Positions 16,828 through 28,916 of a stretch of DNA of 57,339 nucleotides are shown in pieces (the first letter of the stretch is position 1; every line of letters begins with the position of its first letter). A program made the position numbers and the translations under genes. The notes under the pieces were generated by a model, which saw nothing but the letters and a program-made list of their open reading frames with translations, searched no databases and was not told where the DNA came from. This DNA is from Marinococcus halophilus. GTDB lineage: Bacteria; Bacillota; Bacilli; Bacillales; Marinococcaceae. The stretch lies in the NCBI RefSeq assembly GCF_002265875.1, contig NZ_NPFA01000016.1, positions 1-57,339 on the forward strand, given 5' to 3'.

Positions 16828-18656
16828 AAAAGCACTGGCTCACTTCACCGTTTCGGTATAAACACCCGGACATTGATCCTTCTAAGAAAGACAGCCATCC
16901 CGGGACCGACAGGGTACAGAACTGGAAACAGACGACAGCCCGGCTTTGGTCTTATCTGGCCATTCAGAAATGGCGGCTTACCGCTGTTTTTATCTGTGTA
17001 ATTTTTACTGCTGCCTTTATGCTTTCCGGCCCGCTGCTCCTTGGCCACATTGTTGATCATTATTTAGTCCCGCAGCAGCTCGACGGATTTGGAACGGTTT
17101 TATTACTATTATTTGCCGTGTATATTGGCTGGGGAGTCATGAGCACCGTCCAGACCTATGTGATGATCTCTCTCGCCCAACAGGCGGTTTTTAAGCTGCG
17201 TTACCACCTGTTTTCCCACTTGCAGACACTTCCGATTTCGTTTTTTGATAAACGAAAGCACGGAAATATCATGAGCAGAATGACCAATGATATGGATAAT
17301 ATATCGACAACGTTAAACACTTCAGTAGTACAGATCATGACCAGCCTGCTGACGTTTACAGGGATTCTCATTATTATGCTGGTGATCAGTCCTTTACTTA
17401 CCTTTTTTACGCTCCTGTTTTTACCGATCATGTTTGTTGGCCTTCGCTGGATTACGAAACGGACCAGGCTGTTGTTTCAGAAACAGCAACAGGCAGTGGG
17501 AGCAGTAAACGGATATGCTGAAGAAACCATTTCCGGCCAGTCGATCGTAAAGGTGTTTTCTAAAGAACCGCGCGTGATGCAGGAGTTTGAGCAGGAAAGT
17601 GAAAGCCTTCGCCATGCAGGTTTCTGGGCTCAGACATATTCCGGGTTTATTCCGAAGTGGATGAACTTTTTAAACAATATCAACTTTGCGGTCACCGCAG
17701 GCGCAGGAGGCATTTTGGCGTATTACGGTATCGGGACAGTTACTATCGGTACAATCGTTATTTTTGTGGAGTATTCCCGTCAGTTCACCCGTCCGCTGAA
17801 CGATTTAGCCAACCAATTTAATGCCCTTTTTGCAGCGCTTGCCGGAGCCGAGAGGATTTTTTCGTTTTTGGACGAAAAAGGGGAGGATCACCGGATAAAA
17901 GAAGGAACAGCAAAAACTGTTTCTGGAGAAGTGAAGTTTCAGGACGTTTCATTTGGCTATGAAAATGAACAAGTGCTTCATGGCGTTGATTTTCACGTAA
18001 ATGCCGGAGAAACGGCTGCGTTTATAGGTCCTACCGGTTCGGGGAAAACGACCGTCATGAATTTAATTATTGGTTTTTATACGGCAGAAGCCGGCGAGGT
18101 CTACGTGGATGGGACTCCTCTTTCCGAGTGGAATATCAAACGCCTGCGGGAGCAGATGAGCGTGGTGCTGCAGGATGATTTTCTGTTTGAAAAAACTGTA
18201 ATGGAGAATATACGCTACGGTAATTTGGAGGCTTCAGATGAACAAGTCATAGAAGCGTCGAAAGCTGCCAACGCCCATGCGTTTATTGAGCGGCTTCCGG
18301 AAGGCTACCAGACGATGCTTGGAAAAGAAGGCAGCGGGTTCAGTCATGGCCAGCGGCAGCTGCTTTCCATTGCCAAGGCAGTGCTGTCCGATCCGAAAAT
18401 TTTAATTCTCGATGAAGCAACGTCAAGTGTGGACACAGTAACAGAAATGAGAATACAAGAAGCGCTGGGACGCTTAATGGAGGGGCGTACATCCTTCGTA
18501 GTGGCCCACCGCTTAAACACTATCGAAAAAGCAGACACTATTTATGTAATGGATAATGGAGAAATTGCAGAACAGGGCACACACAGTGAACTTCTTCAAA
18601 AACAGGGGCGCTATGCGGCGTTTCAGCAAGCAAATCAGCAGAAGGTAGACATATGA
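16824..18656 (+). CDS. ABC exporter half-transporter, catalytic subunit (BmrD-like)
   Basis: Partner half-exporter (610 aa) with a cytosolic N-terminal extension of about 45 residues, six membrane segments, Walker A GPTGSGKTT near 403, a signature altered to FSHGQRQ near 506 and a full Walker B LILDEATSSVD near 525. The altered signature and the Asp in the partner's Walker B would fall in the same composite ATP site, leaving one working site. This matches the BmrCD/LmrCD/TM287-288 architecture. Translationally coupled to the upstream gene. Confidence 0.94.
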   Translation: MKKHWLTSPFRYKHPDIDPSKKDSHPGTDRVQNWKQTTARLWSYLAIQKWRLTAVFICVIFTAAFMLSGPLLLGHIVDHYLVPQQLDGFGTVLLLLFAVYIGWGVMSTVQTYVMISLAQQAVFKLRYHLFSHLQTLPISFFDKRKHGNIMSRMTNDMDNISTTLNTSVVQIMTSLLTFTGILIIMLVISPLLTFFTLLFLPIMFVGLRWITKRTRLLFQKQQQAVGAVNGYAEETISGQSIVKVFSKEPRVMQEFEQESESLRHAGFWAQTYSGFIPKWMNFLNNINFAVTAGAGGILAYYGIGTVTIGTIVIFVEYSRQFTRPLNDLANQFNALFAALAGAERIFSFLDEKGEDHRIKEGTAKTVSGEVKFQDVSFGYENEQVLHGVDFHVNAGETAAFIGPTGSGKTTVMNLIIGFYTAEAGEVYVDGTPLSEWNIKRLREQMSVVLQDDFLFEKTVMENIRYGNLEASDEQVIEASKAANAHAFIERLPEGYQTMLGKEGSGFSHGQRQLLSIAKAVLSDPKILILDEATSSVDTVTEMRIQEALGRLMEGRTSFVVAHRLNTIEKADTIYVMDNGEIAEQGTHSELLQKQGRYAAFQQANQQKVDI

Positions 18657-18698
18657 GGTGGGTCCTGGGAATAAGTATAAAATCAGGGGGCGGAGGCA

Positions 18699-19439
18699 GT
18701 GAAAGAAACATTACAAAAGGGAGAAAGAATCGATCACACTCCCTCCAAAAAGCCTATTATCCAGCAGGACAATGCTTTTGCGTTCTCCATTGATTCGGTG
18801 CTACTTGCGTATTTTTGCTCTGCACCGAAAACTGTTGGAAAGATTATCGATCTTGGCACTGGAAATGGGATTATTCCTCTTTTATTGACAGAGCGCAGCC
18901 GCGTCCCTATTACAGGGGTAGAGAGGCAGTCCGTACTTTGTGATATGGCGAGACGAACGATGGCCATGAACGGGGCAGGCGGGCAGGTTACTGTCGAGCA
19001 GGCGGACGTGCGGGAAGCCCGTGCCAATTATCATGGAGATCAGTGGTCACTGGTAACATGTAATCCTCCTTATTTCGATACTCGTCAGGAAGCGCTGAAA
19101 AATAAACAGGCAAAAATGGCAAATGCCCGCCATGAAGAGCATGGAAGTCTGGAAGAATTCGTTCAGGCGGCTGCTTTTTTAGCCAAGCAGAAAGGCAAGG
19201 TGGCTATGGTTCTCCGTCCGGAGAGGATTGCGGAACTGTTTGATTATTACCGGAAATATCGTCTCGAGCCGAAGCGGATGCAGCTTATTCATCCAAAGGC
19301 AGAGCGAGCGGCAAACATTGCGCTGGTCGAAGGAATAAAAGCAGGGAAGCCTGGTTTGGAATGCCTGCCGCCGATTATTGTGTATAATACTTCCGGCGAA
19401 TATACAGAGGAGTTTCAATCGTACTATGGAACAAAATAA
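18699..19439 (+). CDS. trmN6: tRNA1(Val) (adenine(37)-N6)-methyltransferase
   Basis: SAM-dependent N6-adenine methyltransferase (246 aa; YabB). It has IDLGTGNGIIPLLL near 50 (SAM site) and CNPPYFD near 121 (catalytic NPPY). GTG start at 18699 with a G-rich site upstream. It overlaps yazA by 14 nt; trmN6-yazA-rsmI is the conserved order. Confidence 0.93.
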   Translation: MKETLQKGERIDHTPSKKPIIQQDNAFAFSIDSVLLAYFCSAPKTVGKIIDLGTGNGIIPLLLTERSRVPITGVERQSVLCDMARRTMAMNGAGGQVTVEQADVREARANYHGDQWSLVTCNPPYFDTRQEALKNKQAKMANARHEEHGSLEEFVQAAAFLAKQKGKVAMVLRPERIAELFDYYRKYRLEPKRMQLIHPKAERAANIALVEGIKAGKPGLECLPPIIVYNTSGEYTEEFQSYYGTK

Positions 19440-19713
19440 GCACGTTGTCTATATGCTTCAATGTCGGGATGGGAGTCTGTATACAGGCTATACGAACAAT
19501 TTGCGAAAACGTCTGGAGGCGCACAATGCAGGCCGGGGGGCAAAGTATACAAAGGGCAGGGGGCCGGTGCAGCTCGTTTACCTTCGGCGGTTTACGACAA
19601 AAACAGAAGCGATGCAGGAAGAGTACCGCCTTAAGAAGCTTCCGCGAAGTCAAAAACAACGATTAATAAAGGAGGCGCACGATGACCCAGCAGTTCAGCT
19701 TTCAAGCTTCTGA
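19426..19713 (+). CDS. yazA: GIY-YIG domain protein YazA
   Basis: Small GIY-YIG nuclease-fold protein of 95 aa, UPF0213 type. The motif appears as VYMLQCRDGSLYTGYTNN, with Arg in NNLRKRLEAH. In-vivo role unknown. ATG 19426 lies inside the end of trmN6; upstream in-frame codons would extend it without family support. It overlaps rsmI by 32 nt, a tight translational chain. Confidence 0.9.
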   Translation: MEQNKHVVYMLQCRDGSLYTGYTNNLRKRLEAHNAGRGAKYTKGRGPVQLVYLRRFTTKTEAMQEEYRLKKLPRSQKQRLIKEAHDDPAVQLSSF

Positions 19714-20539
19714 GAGAACGGGCATGCTCTATTTAGTGCCAACGCCAATTGGGAACCTGGAGGATATTACTTTTCGTGCTGTCCGTATACTTCAGGAAGC
19801 GGACTATATTCTGGCTGAAGATACCAGGCAAACGAAAAAGCTTACCCAGCACTATCAGATAGAAACCTATTTAGAAAGCTACCATGAACATAACAAACGC
19901 CAGAAGCAGGAAAAAATTCTGCAATGGCTCACGGAAGGAAAACAGGTAGCGATGGTAAGTGATGCGGGCACTCCGCTTGTGTCCGATCCCGGGAATGAGC
20001 TTGTGCAGGAATGTATAAAAAAAGAGCTGCCGGTGGTGCCTCTTCCTGGCGCAAATGCTCTTCTGCCAGCTTTAACCGCTTCCGGACTTGGAGGAGGCTT
20101 TTATTTTCATGGCTTCCTGCCGCGAAAGAAAAAGGATATACGTTCAGTTCTGCACCGTCTCCCATCCGGTGTGCCGGTTATTTTGTATGAATCGCCGTAC
20201 CGCCTGCTCGGTACAATTCGTTTTCTCCATGAAGAATGGGGAGATGGGCCCGCTGTCGTGGCAAGGGAATTAACGAAGAAACACGAAGAGTTTGTCCGTG
20301 GAAGCCTGCTTGAAGCGGCGGCCGCATTTGAAAACAGAGAGGTCAAAGGGGAATGTGTATTAATTGTAGAAAAGCCTGATTTGCATGAACCTGAAGAAGA
20401 TGTGCCGATGGAGGAGGAAGTTCGGAAGTATGTGGAAGAGGGGGCTTCAAGCAAAGAAGCTATTAAAAAAACAGCCCAGCGTCGAAATGTTAAAAAGCAG
20501 GAAGTATATGCGGCATACCATGGGTTAAATAAACCCTAA
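19682..20539 (+). CDS. rsmI: 16S rRNA (cytidine(1402)-2'-O)-methyltransferase RsmI
   Basis: Tetrapyrrole-methylase-fold enzyme (285 aa; YabC) that 2'-O-methylates C1402 in the ribosomal decoding centre. It shows LYLVPTPIGNLEDIT near 16, EDTRQTKKL near 41 and SDAGTPLVSDPG near 83. AAAGGAGG precedes ATG 19682. Last gene of its cluster, converging with abrB. Confidence 0.95.
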   Translation: MTQQFSFQASERTGMLYLVPTPIGNLEDITFRAVRILQEADYILAEDTRQTKKLTQHYQIETYLESYHEHNKRQKQEKILQWLTEGKQVAMVSDAGTPLVSDPGNELVQECIKKELPVVPLPGANALLPALTASGLGGGFYFHGFLPRKKKDIRSVLHRLPSGVPVILYESPYRLLGTIRFLHEEWGDGPAVVARELTKKHEEFVRGSLLEAAAAFENREVKGECVLIVEKPDLHEPEEDVPMEEEVRKYVEEGASSKEAIKKTAQRRNVKKQEVYAAYHGLNKP

Positions 20540-20568
20540 AAAAAATCTTTCCCCGAAAGGAAAGACTT
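20540..20568 (-). terminator. abrB terminator
   Basis: 7-bp stem 20546-20552 / 20559-20565. On the minus strand it is followed by a run of eight T. The plus-strand side has only a weak T-rich tail. Confidence 0.75.
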
Positions 20569-20577
20569 CTTATGAAC

Positions 20578-20871
20578 TTAAGCGTTCGATTTATGATTTT
20601 GCACGTATTCCTGAAGATCCTTAATAATGGACTCAGCTCCTTCAGGAGAAAGAATGATTTTACCGTCGGCAAGGGAAAGGTTGTCATCAGACACTTCTCC
20701 GGTTACCTGGCAGGTCATGTTTGGTTTGTATTTTTTTAATACAATGCGGTCATGGTCCACATAAATTTCAAGAGCGTCTTTCTCTTGGATTTCAAGTGTG
20801 CGGCGGAGTTCAATCGGAATAACTACACGCCCTAATTCGTCAACCTTACGTACGATACCTGTTGATTTCAT
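20578..20871 (-). CDS. abrB: Transition-state regulator AbrB
   Basis: Protein of 97 aa with the swapped-hairpin (SpoVT/AbrB) DNA-binding domain: STGIVRKVDELGRVVIPIELRR at 3-24. In B. subtilis it represses many stationary-phase genes and is itself repressed by Spo0A~P. Start ATG 20871 has AAGGAGG upstream; an earlier ATG at 20907 lies within the leader. It is divergent from metS across a 600-bp AT-rich control region with 0A boxes. Confidence 0.96.
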   Translation of the reverse strand: MKSTGIVRKVDELGRVVIPIELRRTLEIQEKDALEIYVDHDRIVLKKYKPNMTCQVTGEVSDDNLSLADGKIILSPEGAESIIKDLQEYVQNHKSNA

Positions 20872-20899
20872 TGGTAGGTCCTCCTTAATTTTAGCTTTA

Positions 20900-20916
20900 T
20901 TCGTCAAAATTCGACA
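20900..20916 (-). promoter_or_regulatory. Tandem Spo0A (0A) boxes in the abrB leader
   Basis: Read toward abrB, the sequence is TGTCGAA, then TTT, then TGACGAA (20916-20910 and 20906-20900). Two 7-mers separated by 3 nt are, as I recall, the layout of the B. subtilis abrB 0A boxes. They lie just downstream of the predicted transcription start, also as there. Confidence 0.8.
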
Positions 20917-20934
20917 TTTTCTATCTGTATGCTA

Positions 20935-20963
20935 ACAATACCAATGTTTTCTAATACCGTCAA
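20935..20963 (-). promoter_or_regulatory. abrB promoter
   Basis: On the minus strand, TTGACG (20963-20958), a 17-bp spacer and TATTGT (20940-20935): a sigma-A promoter about 65 bp ahead of the abrB start. Confidence 0.7.
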
Positions 20964-21137
20964 CGAATTTGAATCATGATTTCTGTGAAATTTAACAAAA
21001 ATTTCAAAGTGATTTATTTAAATAATTCAATATTATTTATCATTTTTATACTTATTTTTGAAATAAAAAACTATAATTCAGGAATAAGAAAGAAATTTTT
21101 CATAATAAGGAAATATTTACTGTGTTGAAAACATTTT

Positions 21138-21171
21138 TGTCGAATTGTCGAATAAAAATATTTTTGACGAA
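21138..21171 (+). promoter_or_regulatory. Three 0A-box heptamers next to the metS promoter
   Basis: TGTCGAA at 21138-21144 and 21146-21152, and TGACGAA at 21165-21171. The last overlaps the -35 element TTGACG (21164-21169). Spo0A control of this side is inference from the motif. Confidence 0.55.
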
Positions 21172-21192
21172 AAGGGAAAAAACACATAGTAT
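21164..21192 (+). promoter_or_regulatory. metS promoter
   Basis: TTGACG at 21164-21169, a 17-bp spacer and TAGTAT at 21187-21192. It reads into the T-box leader. Confidence 0.75.
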
Positions 21193-21199
21193 ATTATTG

Positions 21200-23503
<2,304 letters not shown>

Positions 23504-23521
23504 GGAAAGGACGAGAACGTG

Positions 23522-24286
23522 ATGCTTTTTGATACACATGTTCATTTGAACGTAGAACAATTCGAAGGAGAAGTCGCAGAAACCATCGAACGGGCGAAAG
23601 AAGCCGGGGTTGGATACATGACGGTCGTCGGCTTTGACAGGGAGACGATCCCTAAAGCGATAGAACTCGCGGAAACGTATGATTTTATTTACGCAGCAGT
23701 CGGCTGGCATCCAGTTGATGCTGTCGACATGACCGAGCAGGACCTGGTCTGGCTGGAAGAGCTCACCGCCCATCCACGGGTGGTGGCTCTCGGGGAAATG
23801 GGACTCGATTACCACTGGGACAAATCTCCGAAGGACGTGCAAAAAGACGTATTCCGCCGGCAGATACACCTGGCGAAGAAAGTAAATATGCCGATCATTA
23901 TTCATGACCGCGAAGCTCATGATGATATTGTCGATTTGCTGGAGGAAGAAAATGCAGGAGAAGTCGGCGGTATTATGCACTGCTTTGGAGGAACCGCCGA
24001 AACGGCTAAGCGCTGTATGGATATGAATTTTTATATCTCCTTTGGTGGACCGGTTACATTCAAAAATGCCAGACTGCCAAAGGAAGTAAGCAGAGAAATC
24101 CCTATGGACCGGCTGTTAGTGGAAACCGACTGTCCATTTTTAGCGCCCCACCCGTACCGTGGTAAACGAAACGAACCAGCTTATGTAAAGCTGGTGGCTG
24201 AAAAAATCGCAGAATTAAAGGAAATTCCGTACGAAGAATTGGCTGAACAAACGACGAAAAACGCTAAACAGCTTTTTCGTCTGTAA
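23522..24286 (+). CDS. yabD: TatD-family metal-dependent deoxyribonuclease YabD
   Basis: TIM-barrel hydrolase of 254 aa. The metal ligands are in FDTHVHLN at the N-terminus, GEMGLDYHWDKSP, IIHDREAHDD, GGIMHCFGG and LLVETDCPFLAP. The family comprises 3'-5' DNases and D-aminoacyl-tRNA deacylase-like enzymes. Start is ATG 23522 or the GTG directly before it (23519). The yabE gene that follows in B. subtilis is absent; a short GC-rich hairpin (24298-24329) lies in the gap to rnmV. Confidence 0.93.
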   Translation: MLFDTHVHLNVEQFEGEVAETIERAKEAGVGYMTVVGFDRETIPKAIELAETYDFIYAAVGWHPVDAVDMTEQDLVWLEELTAHPRVVALGEMGLDYHWDKSPKDVQKDVFRRQIHLAKKVNMPIIIHDREAHDDIVDLLEEENAGEVGGIMHCFGGTAETAKRCMDMNFYISFGGPVTFKNARLPKEVSREIPMDRLLVETDCPFLAPHPYRGKRNEPAYVKLVAEKIAELKEIPYEELAEQTTKNAKQLFRL

Positions 24287-24373
24287 AAGAGGATCCGGCC
24301 CGCTATTTCCATAAAATGGGAAGGCGGGCTGTATCATAGAAATAGACTAAAATGGTTTCAAAGGAAGGTAGCC

Positions 24374-25815
<1,442 letters not shown>

Positions 25816-25843
25816 GACCTTGCCAAAAAGAAAGATTTAGTAA

Positions 25844-25873
25844 TTGACATTCAAATTAAAGAATTGTTATAAT
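25844..25873 (+). promoter_or_regulatory. veg promoter, upstream copy
   Basis: TTGACA at 25844-25849, an 18-bp spacer and TATAAT at 25868-25873, a full-consensus sigma-A promoter. Confidence 0.85.
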
Positions 25874-25882
25874 GAAAAATTT

Positions 25883-25911
25883 TTGACAACTAACCCGAGT
25901 TATGTTAACAT
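25883..25911 (+). promoter_or_regulatory. veg promoter, downstream copy
   Basis: TTGACA at 25883-25888, a 17-bp spacer and TAACAT at 25906-25911. The start point would lie close to the GAGGTGGG Shine-Dalgarno of veg, giving a very short leader. Confidence 0.8.
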
Positions 25912-25936
25912 GATTTTTAGTGAGGTGGGTTAGACA

Positions 25937-26191
25937 ATGGGAAAAACATTGGTGGAGATTAAAGAAGCGTTGGATTTAAAAGTAGGTAAACGAGTTACGG
26001 TGATTGCTAATGGCGGACGCAAGAAAACCGTCGAACGTTCCGGTTATTTAGAGGAAACATATCCTTCCGTCTTTATTGTCAAACTAGACAGAGCCCAGCA
26101 TCCTGTCGAACGTCTTTCTTACAGCTATACAGATGTACTCACCCAGACAGTCAAACTGTATCTAACGGAAGAAGAAGAGCTTCAGGCTTAA
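25937..26191 (+). CDS. veg: Veg protein
   Basis: Protein of 84 aa with the family pattern [17 protein letters not shown] and the [10 protein letters not shown] tail. In B. subtilis it is strongly expressed and promotes biofilm formation by opposing SinR. Small, cytosolic, SH3-like fold. Two consensus promoters upstream fit the family's high expression. A terminator follows; sspF, the next gene in B. subtilis, is missing. Confidence 0.95.
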   Translation: MGKTLVEIKEALDLKVGKRVTVIANGGRKKTVERSGYLEETYPSVFIVKLDRAQHPVERLSYSYTDVLTQTVKLYLTEEEELQA

Positions 26192-26228
26192 CTAACACAT
26201 ACGAATGCAGTCCCCGGACAGCATACAG

Positions 26229-26258
26229 GCTTTCTGCGCTAAGCGGAAAGCTTTTTTG
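26229..26258 (+). terminator. veg terminator
   Basis: 9-bp stem 26229-26237 / 26243-26251 with one G-U, followed by TTTTTT. The remaining 170 bp to ispE shows no gene or clear promoter. Confidence 0.75.
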
Positions 26259-26429
26259 CGTGGGCAGAGCCCTGCTGAAGTGGGCGTAAGACTTTAGTTT
26301 CCCGCGCTCCATGCTCCAGTCGCATCCTGGAGAGCTTTTCCTGCTGTACATGCTGCTGTTTTTCCACTAAAATGTTAGAAGGTTGAAAGTACGGTAAACG
26401 TGGAGGAAGATGAGAGAAGGAGAATGATG

Positions 26430-27293
26430 GTGAAGTTATCAAAAAAGGCTCCGGCGAAAATAAATCTGACGCTCGACGTTTTAGGTAAACGGGCGGACGG
26501 CTATCACGAGGTGAAAATGGTGATGGCCCAGGTGGATTTGGCTGATCGACTGGAGTTTGAGCGAAGAAAAGATGGAAAAATTGTCGTGCAGATGTCAGAA
26601 GGTTTTCTTCCGGAAGACCACAGAAACCTGGCCTACCAGGCTGCAAAACTGTTAAAGGATAAATACCAGATTGCTTATGGCGTGTCGATCTTCATACATA
26701 AAAACATTCCTGTGGCTGCCGGGCTTGCCGGAGGAAGCAGTGACGCTGCAGCTACGCTGCGGGGGGTTAATGAGCTGTGGGAGATCGGTGCAGATACGGA
26801 GGAGCTGGCGGAAATAGGAGCGCTGATCGGATCAGACGTATCCTTTTGTGTGCACGGAGGAACGGCGATCGCTACCGGACGGGGTGAGCGAATTGAACAC
26901 ATTGATCCGCCCCCGTCCTGCTGGGTAATTTTAGCTAAGCCTCCTACAGGTGTTTCTACCGGGGAGATTTACCGCAGAATCGACGCGGCTAAAAAACGTA
27001 AGGAAATGACGCCGGCAATGGTGGAAGCGATTCGGAACGGCAATTATGAACAACTTTGCCAGTCTTTATCCAATGCCCTTGAAGAGGTCACTCTTCCGCT
27101 GTATCCCGAAGTGGGCCAGATCAAAGCCCGTATGCTTGATTCGGGAGTGGATGCTGCGCTGATGAGCGGCAGTGGCCCTACCGTTTTCGGGCTGGTAGAT
27201 AAAGAAAGTAAAGTGAGCCGTGTGTATAACGCGCTTCGCGGCTTCTGCTCCCAAGTGTACGCGGTTCGACTGTTGAACAACCGAAATGCTTGA
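26430..27293 (+). CDS. ispE: 4-diphosphocytidyl-2-C-methyl-D-erythritol kinase
   Basis: GHMP kinase of the MEP isoprenoid pathway, 287 aa. It has [12 protein letters not shown] at the N-terminus, the ATP loop [14 protein letters not shown] near 94, and [10 protein letters not shown] near the C-terminus. Three starts crowd together: ATG 26424, ATG 26427 and GTG 26430. I chose GTG 26430 because AAGGAG (26417-26422) is 7 nt away and the N-terminus then matches the B. subtilis length. Confidence 0.94.
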   Translation: MKLSKKAPAKINLTLDVLGKRADGYHEVKMVMAQVDLADRLEFERRKDGKIVVQMSEGFLPEDHRNLAYQAAKLLKDKYQIAYGVSIFIHKNIPVAAGLAGGSSDAAATLRGVNELWEIGADTEELAEIGALIGSDVSFCVHGGTAIATGRGERIEHIDPPPSCWVILAKPPTGVSTGEIYRRIDAAKKRKEMTPAMVEAIRNGNYEQLCQSLSNALEEVTLPLYPEVGQIKARMLDSGVDAALMSGSGPTVFGLVDKESKVSRVYNALRGFCSQVYAVRLLNNRNA

Positions 27294-27319
27294 TAAAATC
27301 CGTATAAAAATGGTATATT
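27290..27319 (+). promoter_or_regulatory. purR promoter
   Basis: TTGATA at 27290-27295, overlapping the ispE stop, an 18-bp spacer and TATATT at 27314-27319. Confidence 0.7.
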
Positions 27320-27340
27320 CTTGCTAAATATTCGGATTTT
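27296..27340 (+). promoter_or_regulatory. Inverted PurBox pair at purR
   Basis: An AAATCCGTATAAA-like box (27296-27308) and its inverted partner AATATTCGGATTT (27327-27339) resemble the AWWWCCGAACWWT PurBox with one to three mismatches. Their cores form an 8-bp perfect inverted repeat, AAAATCCG/CGGATTTT. The gap is 18 bp. They bracket the -10 element, suggesting PurR autorepression. Confidence 0.6.
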
Positions 27341-27352
27341 ACGGAGGTAAGC

Positions 27353-28195
27353 ATGAAAAAACTGAAACGAAGCGGCCGATTGGTGGATATGACCAACTTT
27401 TTGCTGCAGCATCCACATGAACTTATCTCTCTTGGTTATTTTACAGAGAGGTATGAATCCGCCAAATCCTCGGTAAGTGAAGATTTGACTATTATTAAAG
27501 AAATTTTTGAAACGCAGGGCGTGGGGGCCCTGCGGACGGTGGCAGGCGCGAGCGGCGGTGTGCAGTATGTGCCGAAAGTGGAAAAAAGCACTGCAGAATT
27601 GTTTGTCGACGGGCTGTGCGAGAAGCTTGAAAACAAAGAACGGCTGCTCCCGGGAGGGTATTTATACATGATGGATATCCTTGGCCGTCCGCGCACGATG
27701 AATGAAGTAGGAAAGATGTTTGCTTCTGTTTTTGCGGACCGGCAAATTGATGCCATTGTTACTGTGGCAATGAAAGGTATTCCGCTTGGCTATGCAATTG
27801 GTACATACTTGGACGTTCCTGTAAGCATTGTGCGAAGAGATCACCGGGTTACGGAAGGATCGACGGTGAGCATCAATTATGTATCAGGATCATCGAGGCG
27901 TATCCAGACGATGTCTTTAGCGCGCCGGAGCCTGCCGGAAGGATCCAATGTCCTTGTAGTAGACGATTTCATGAAAGCAGGCGGCACAGTAAGCGGAATG
28001 ATAGAACTACTCCAAGAGTTCCGGGCGAATGTGGCAGGCATTGGTGTGCTCGTAGAAGCTGAAGGCGCAGGCGAACGGCTGGTGGACGACTATGTAAGCA
28101 TTGCTCGGGTAGAAGAGGTAAACGAAAAGACGAAAAACATCCGCGTAGTGCCCGGAAACTTTCTAACAAAGCTGGAAAAGGAGAGATCGAGATGA
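27353..28195 (+). CDS. purR: Purine operon repressor PurR
   Basis: Repressor of 280 aa: an N-terminal winged helix (about 1-70) and a PRPP-binding phosphoribosyltransferase-like domain with [17 protein letters not shown] near 201-217. PRPP acts as inducer in B. subtilis; (p)ppGpp acts as anti-inducer. It overlaps ridA by ATGA, the usual purR-yabJ pairing. Confidence 0.96.
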   Translation: MKKLKRSGRLVDMTNFLLQHPHELISLGYFTERYESAKSSVSEDLTIIKEIFETQGVGALRTVAGASGGVQYVPKVEKSTAELFVDGLCEKLENKERLLPGGYLYMMDILGRPRTMNEVGKMFASVFADRQIDAIVTVAMKGIPLGYAIGTYLDVPVSIVRRDHRVTEGSTVSINYVSGSSRRIQTMSLARRSLPEGSNVLVVDDFMKAGGTVSGMIELLQEFRANVAGIGVLVEAEGAGERLVDDYVSIARVEEVNEKTKNIRVVPGNFLTKLEKERSR

Positions 28196-28569
28196 AGGAA
28201 GTATTTACTAAGCAGGCACCAGAGGCCATTGGGCCGTATTCCCAGGGGATTAAGGTAAATAACGTATTTTACAGCTCCGGCCAAATTCCTCTGACGACCG
28301 CAGGCGAAATTGTAAGCGGCGGCGTGGAAGAACAGACGCACCAGGTTTTTCAAAACCTGCAGGCGGTACTCGCTGAAGCCGGCTCTTCGCTGAATCATGT
28401 TATTAAAGCCACAGTGTTTATAAAAGATATGGATGAATTTCCGGTTATTAACGAAGTGTACGGATCTTACTTCCAAGAACATCAGCCGGCCCGCTCGTGT
28501 GTGGAGGTGGCCCGCCTGCCGAAGGATGTAAAGGTGGAAATCGAAGTTATTGCTTTACTGTCTTCATAA
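28192..28569 (+). CDS. ridA: 2-iminobutanoate/2-iminopropanoate deaminase RidA (YabJ)
   Basis: Protein of 125 aa, the trimeric Rid family. It hydrolyses reactive enamines/imines released by PLP enzymes. It has [12 protein letters not shown] at 9-20 and the catalytic Arg in [14 protein letters not shown]. Translationally coupled to purR. Confidence 0.96.
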   Translation: MKEVFTKQAPEAIGPYSQGIKVNNVFYSSGQIPLTTAGEIVSGGVEEQTHQVFQNLQAVLAEAGSSLNHVIKATVFIKDMDEFPVINEVYGSYFQEHQPARSCVEVARLPKDVKVEIEVIALLSS

Positions 28570-28634
28570 AAAAACAGCGCTCTTTGCTGCCTGCGTGAAT
28601 CGCGCTAATGGCAGCTGGAGCGCTGTTTTTTTAT
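28568..28634 (+). terminator. Long hairpin terminator after ridA
   Basis: Outer stem of 14 bp (28569-28582 / 28618-28631) and an inner stem of 6 bp (28585-28590 / 28610-28615), ending in a T7 run. Confidence 0.85.
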
Positions 28635-28813
28635 GATAAGGGTAGAAAAGGCCACAAGATAAGCCGATAAGAGTTATAACGAAAAAAATTTTGAATACAG
28701 GACTTTTAGCTCGCGTAAAAAGATGTGGTAACATAATTAAAACATCGTTATACTGGATATATGTTTATATACTTAAAAATTAAATATATTTGCGGGTGAT
28801 TACAGACCCAGGC

Positions 28814-28840
28814 AGGATTTTGCAGAGCAATATAGAAGTC
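28814..28840 (+). promoter_or_regulatory. Sigma-H-like spoVG promoter
   Basis: GCAGGATTT (28812-28820) matches the sigma-H -35 consensus RnAGGAwWW. After 11 bp, ATAGAAGTC (28832-28840) matches RnnGAATww except at two positions. The -35 AGGATTT and this spacing are those I recall for B. subtilis spoVG. The gap 28635-28916 holds nothing else clear except a small leader hairpin at about 28851-28872. Confidence 0.6.
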
Positions 28841-28916
28841 ACTAATCATCCTCTCCATGTTCAGCTGGAGAGATACATAGAGACAGGTGAGTTAATAAAT
28901 CAAAGGTGGTGAAAAC

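Noticed and set aside
24298-24329. GCCCGC/GCGGGC hairpin after yabD as a terminator
   Set aside because: There is no T run after it; it could be a degraded terminator or leader structure, so it is not listed as a feature.
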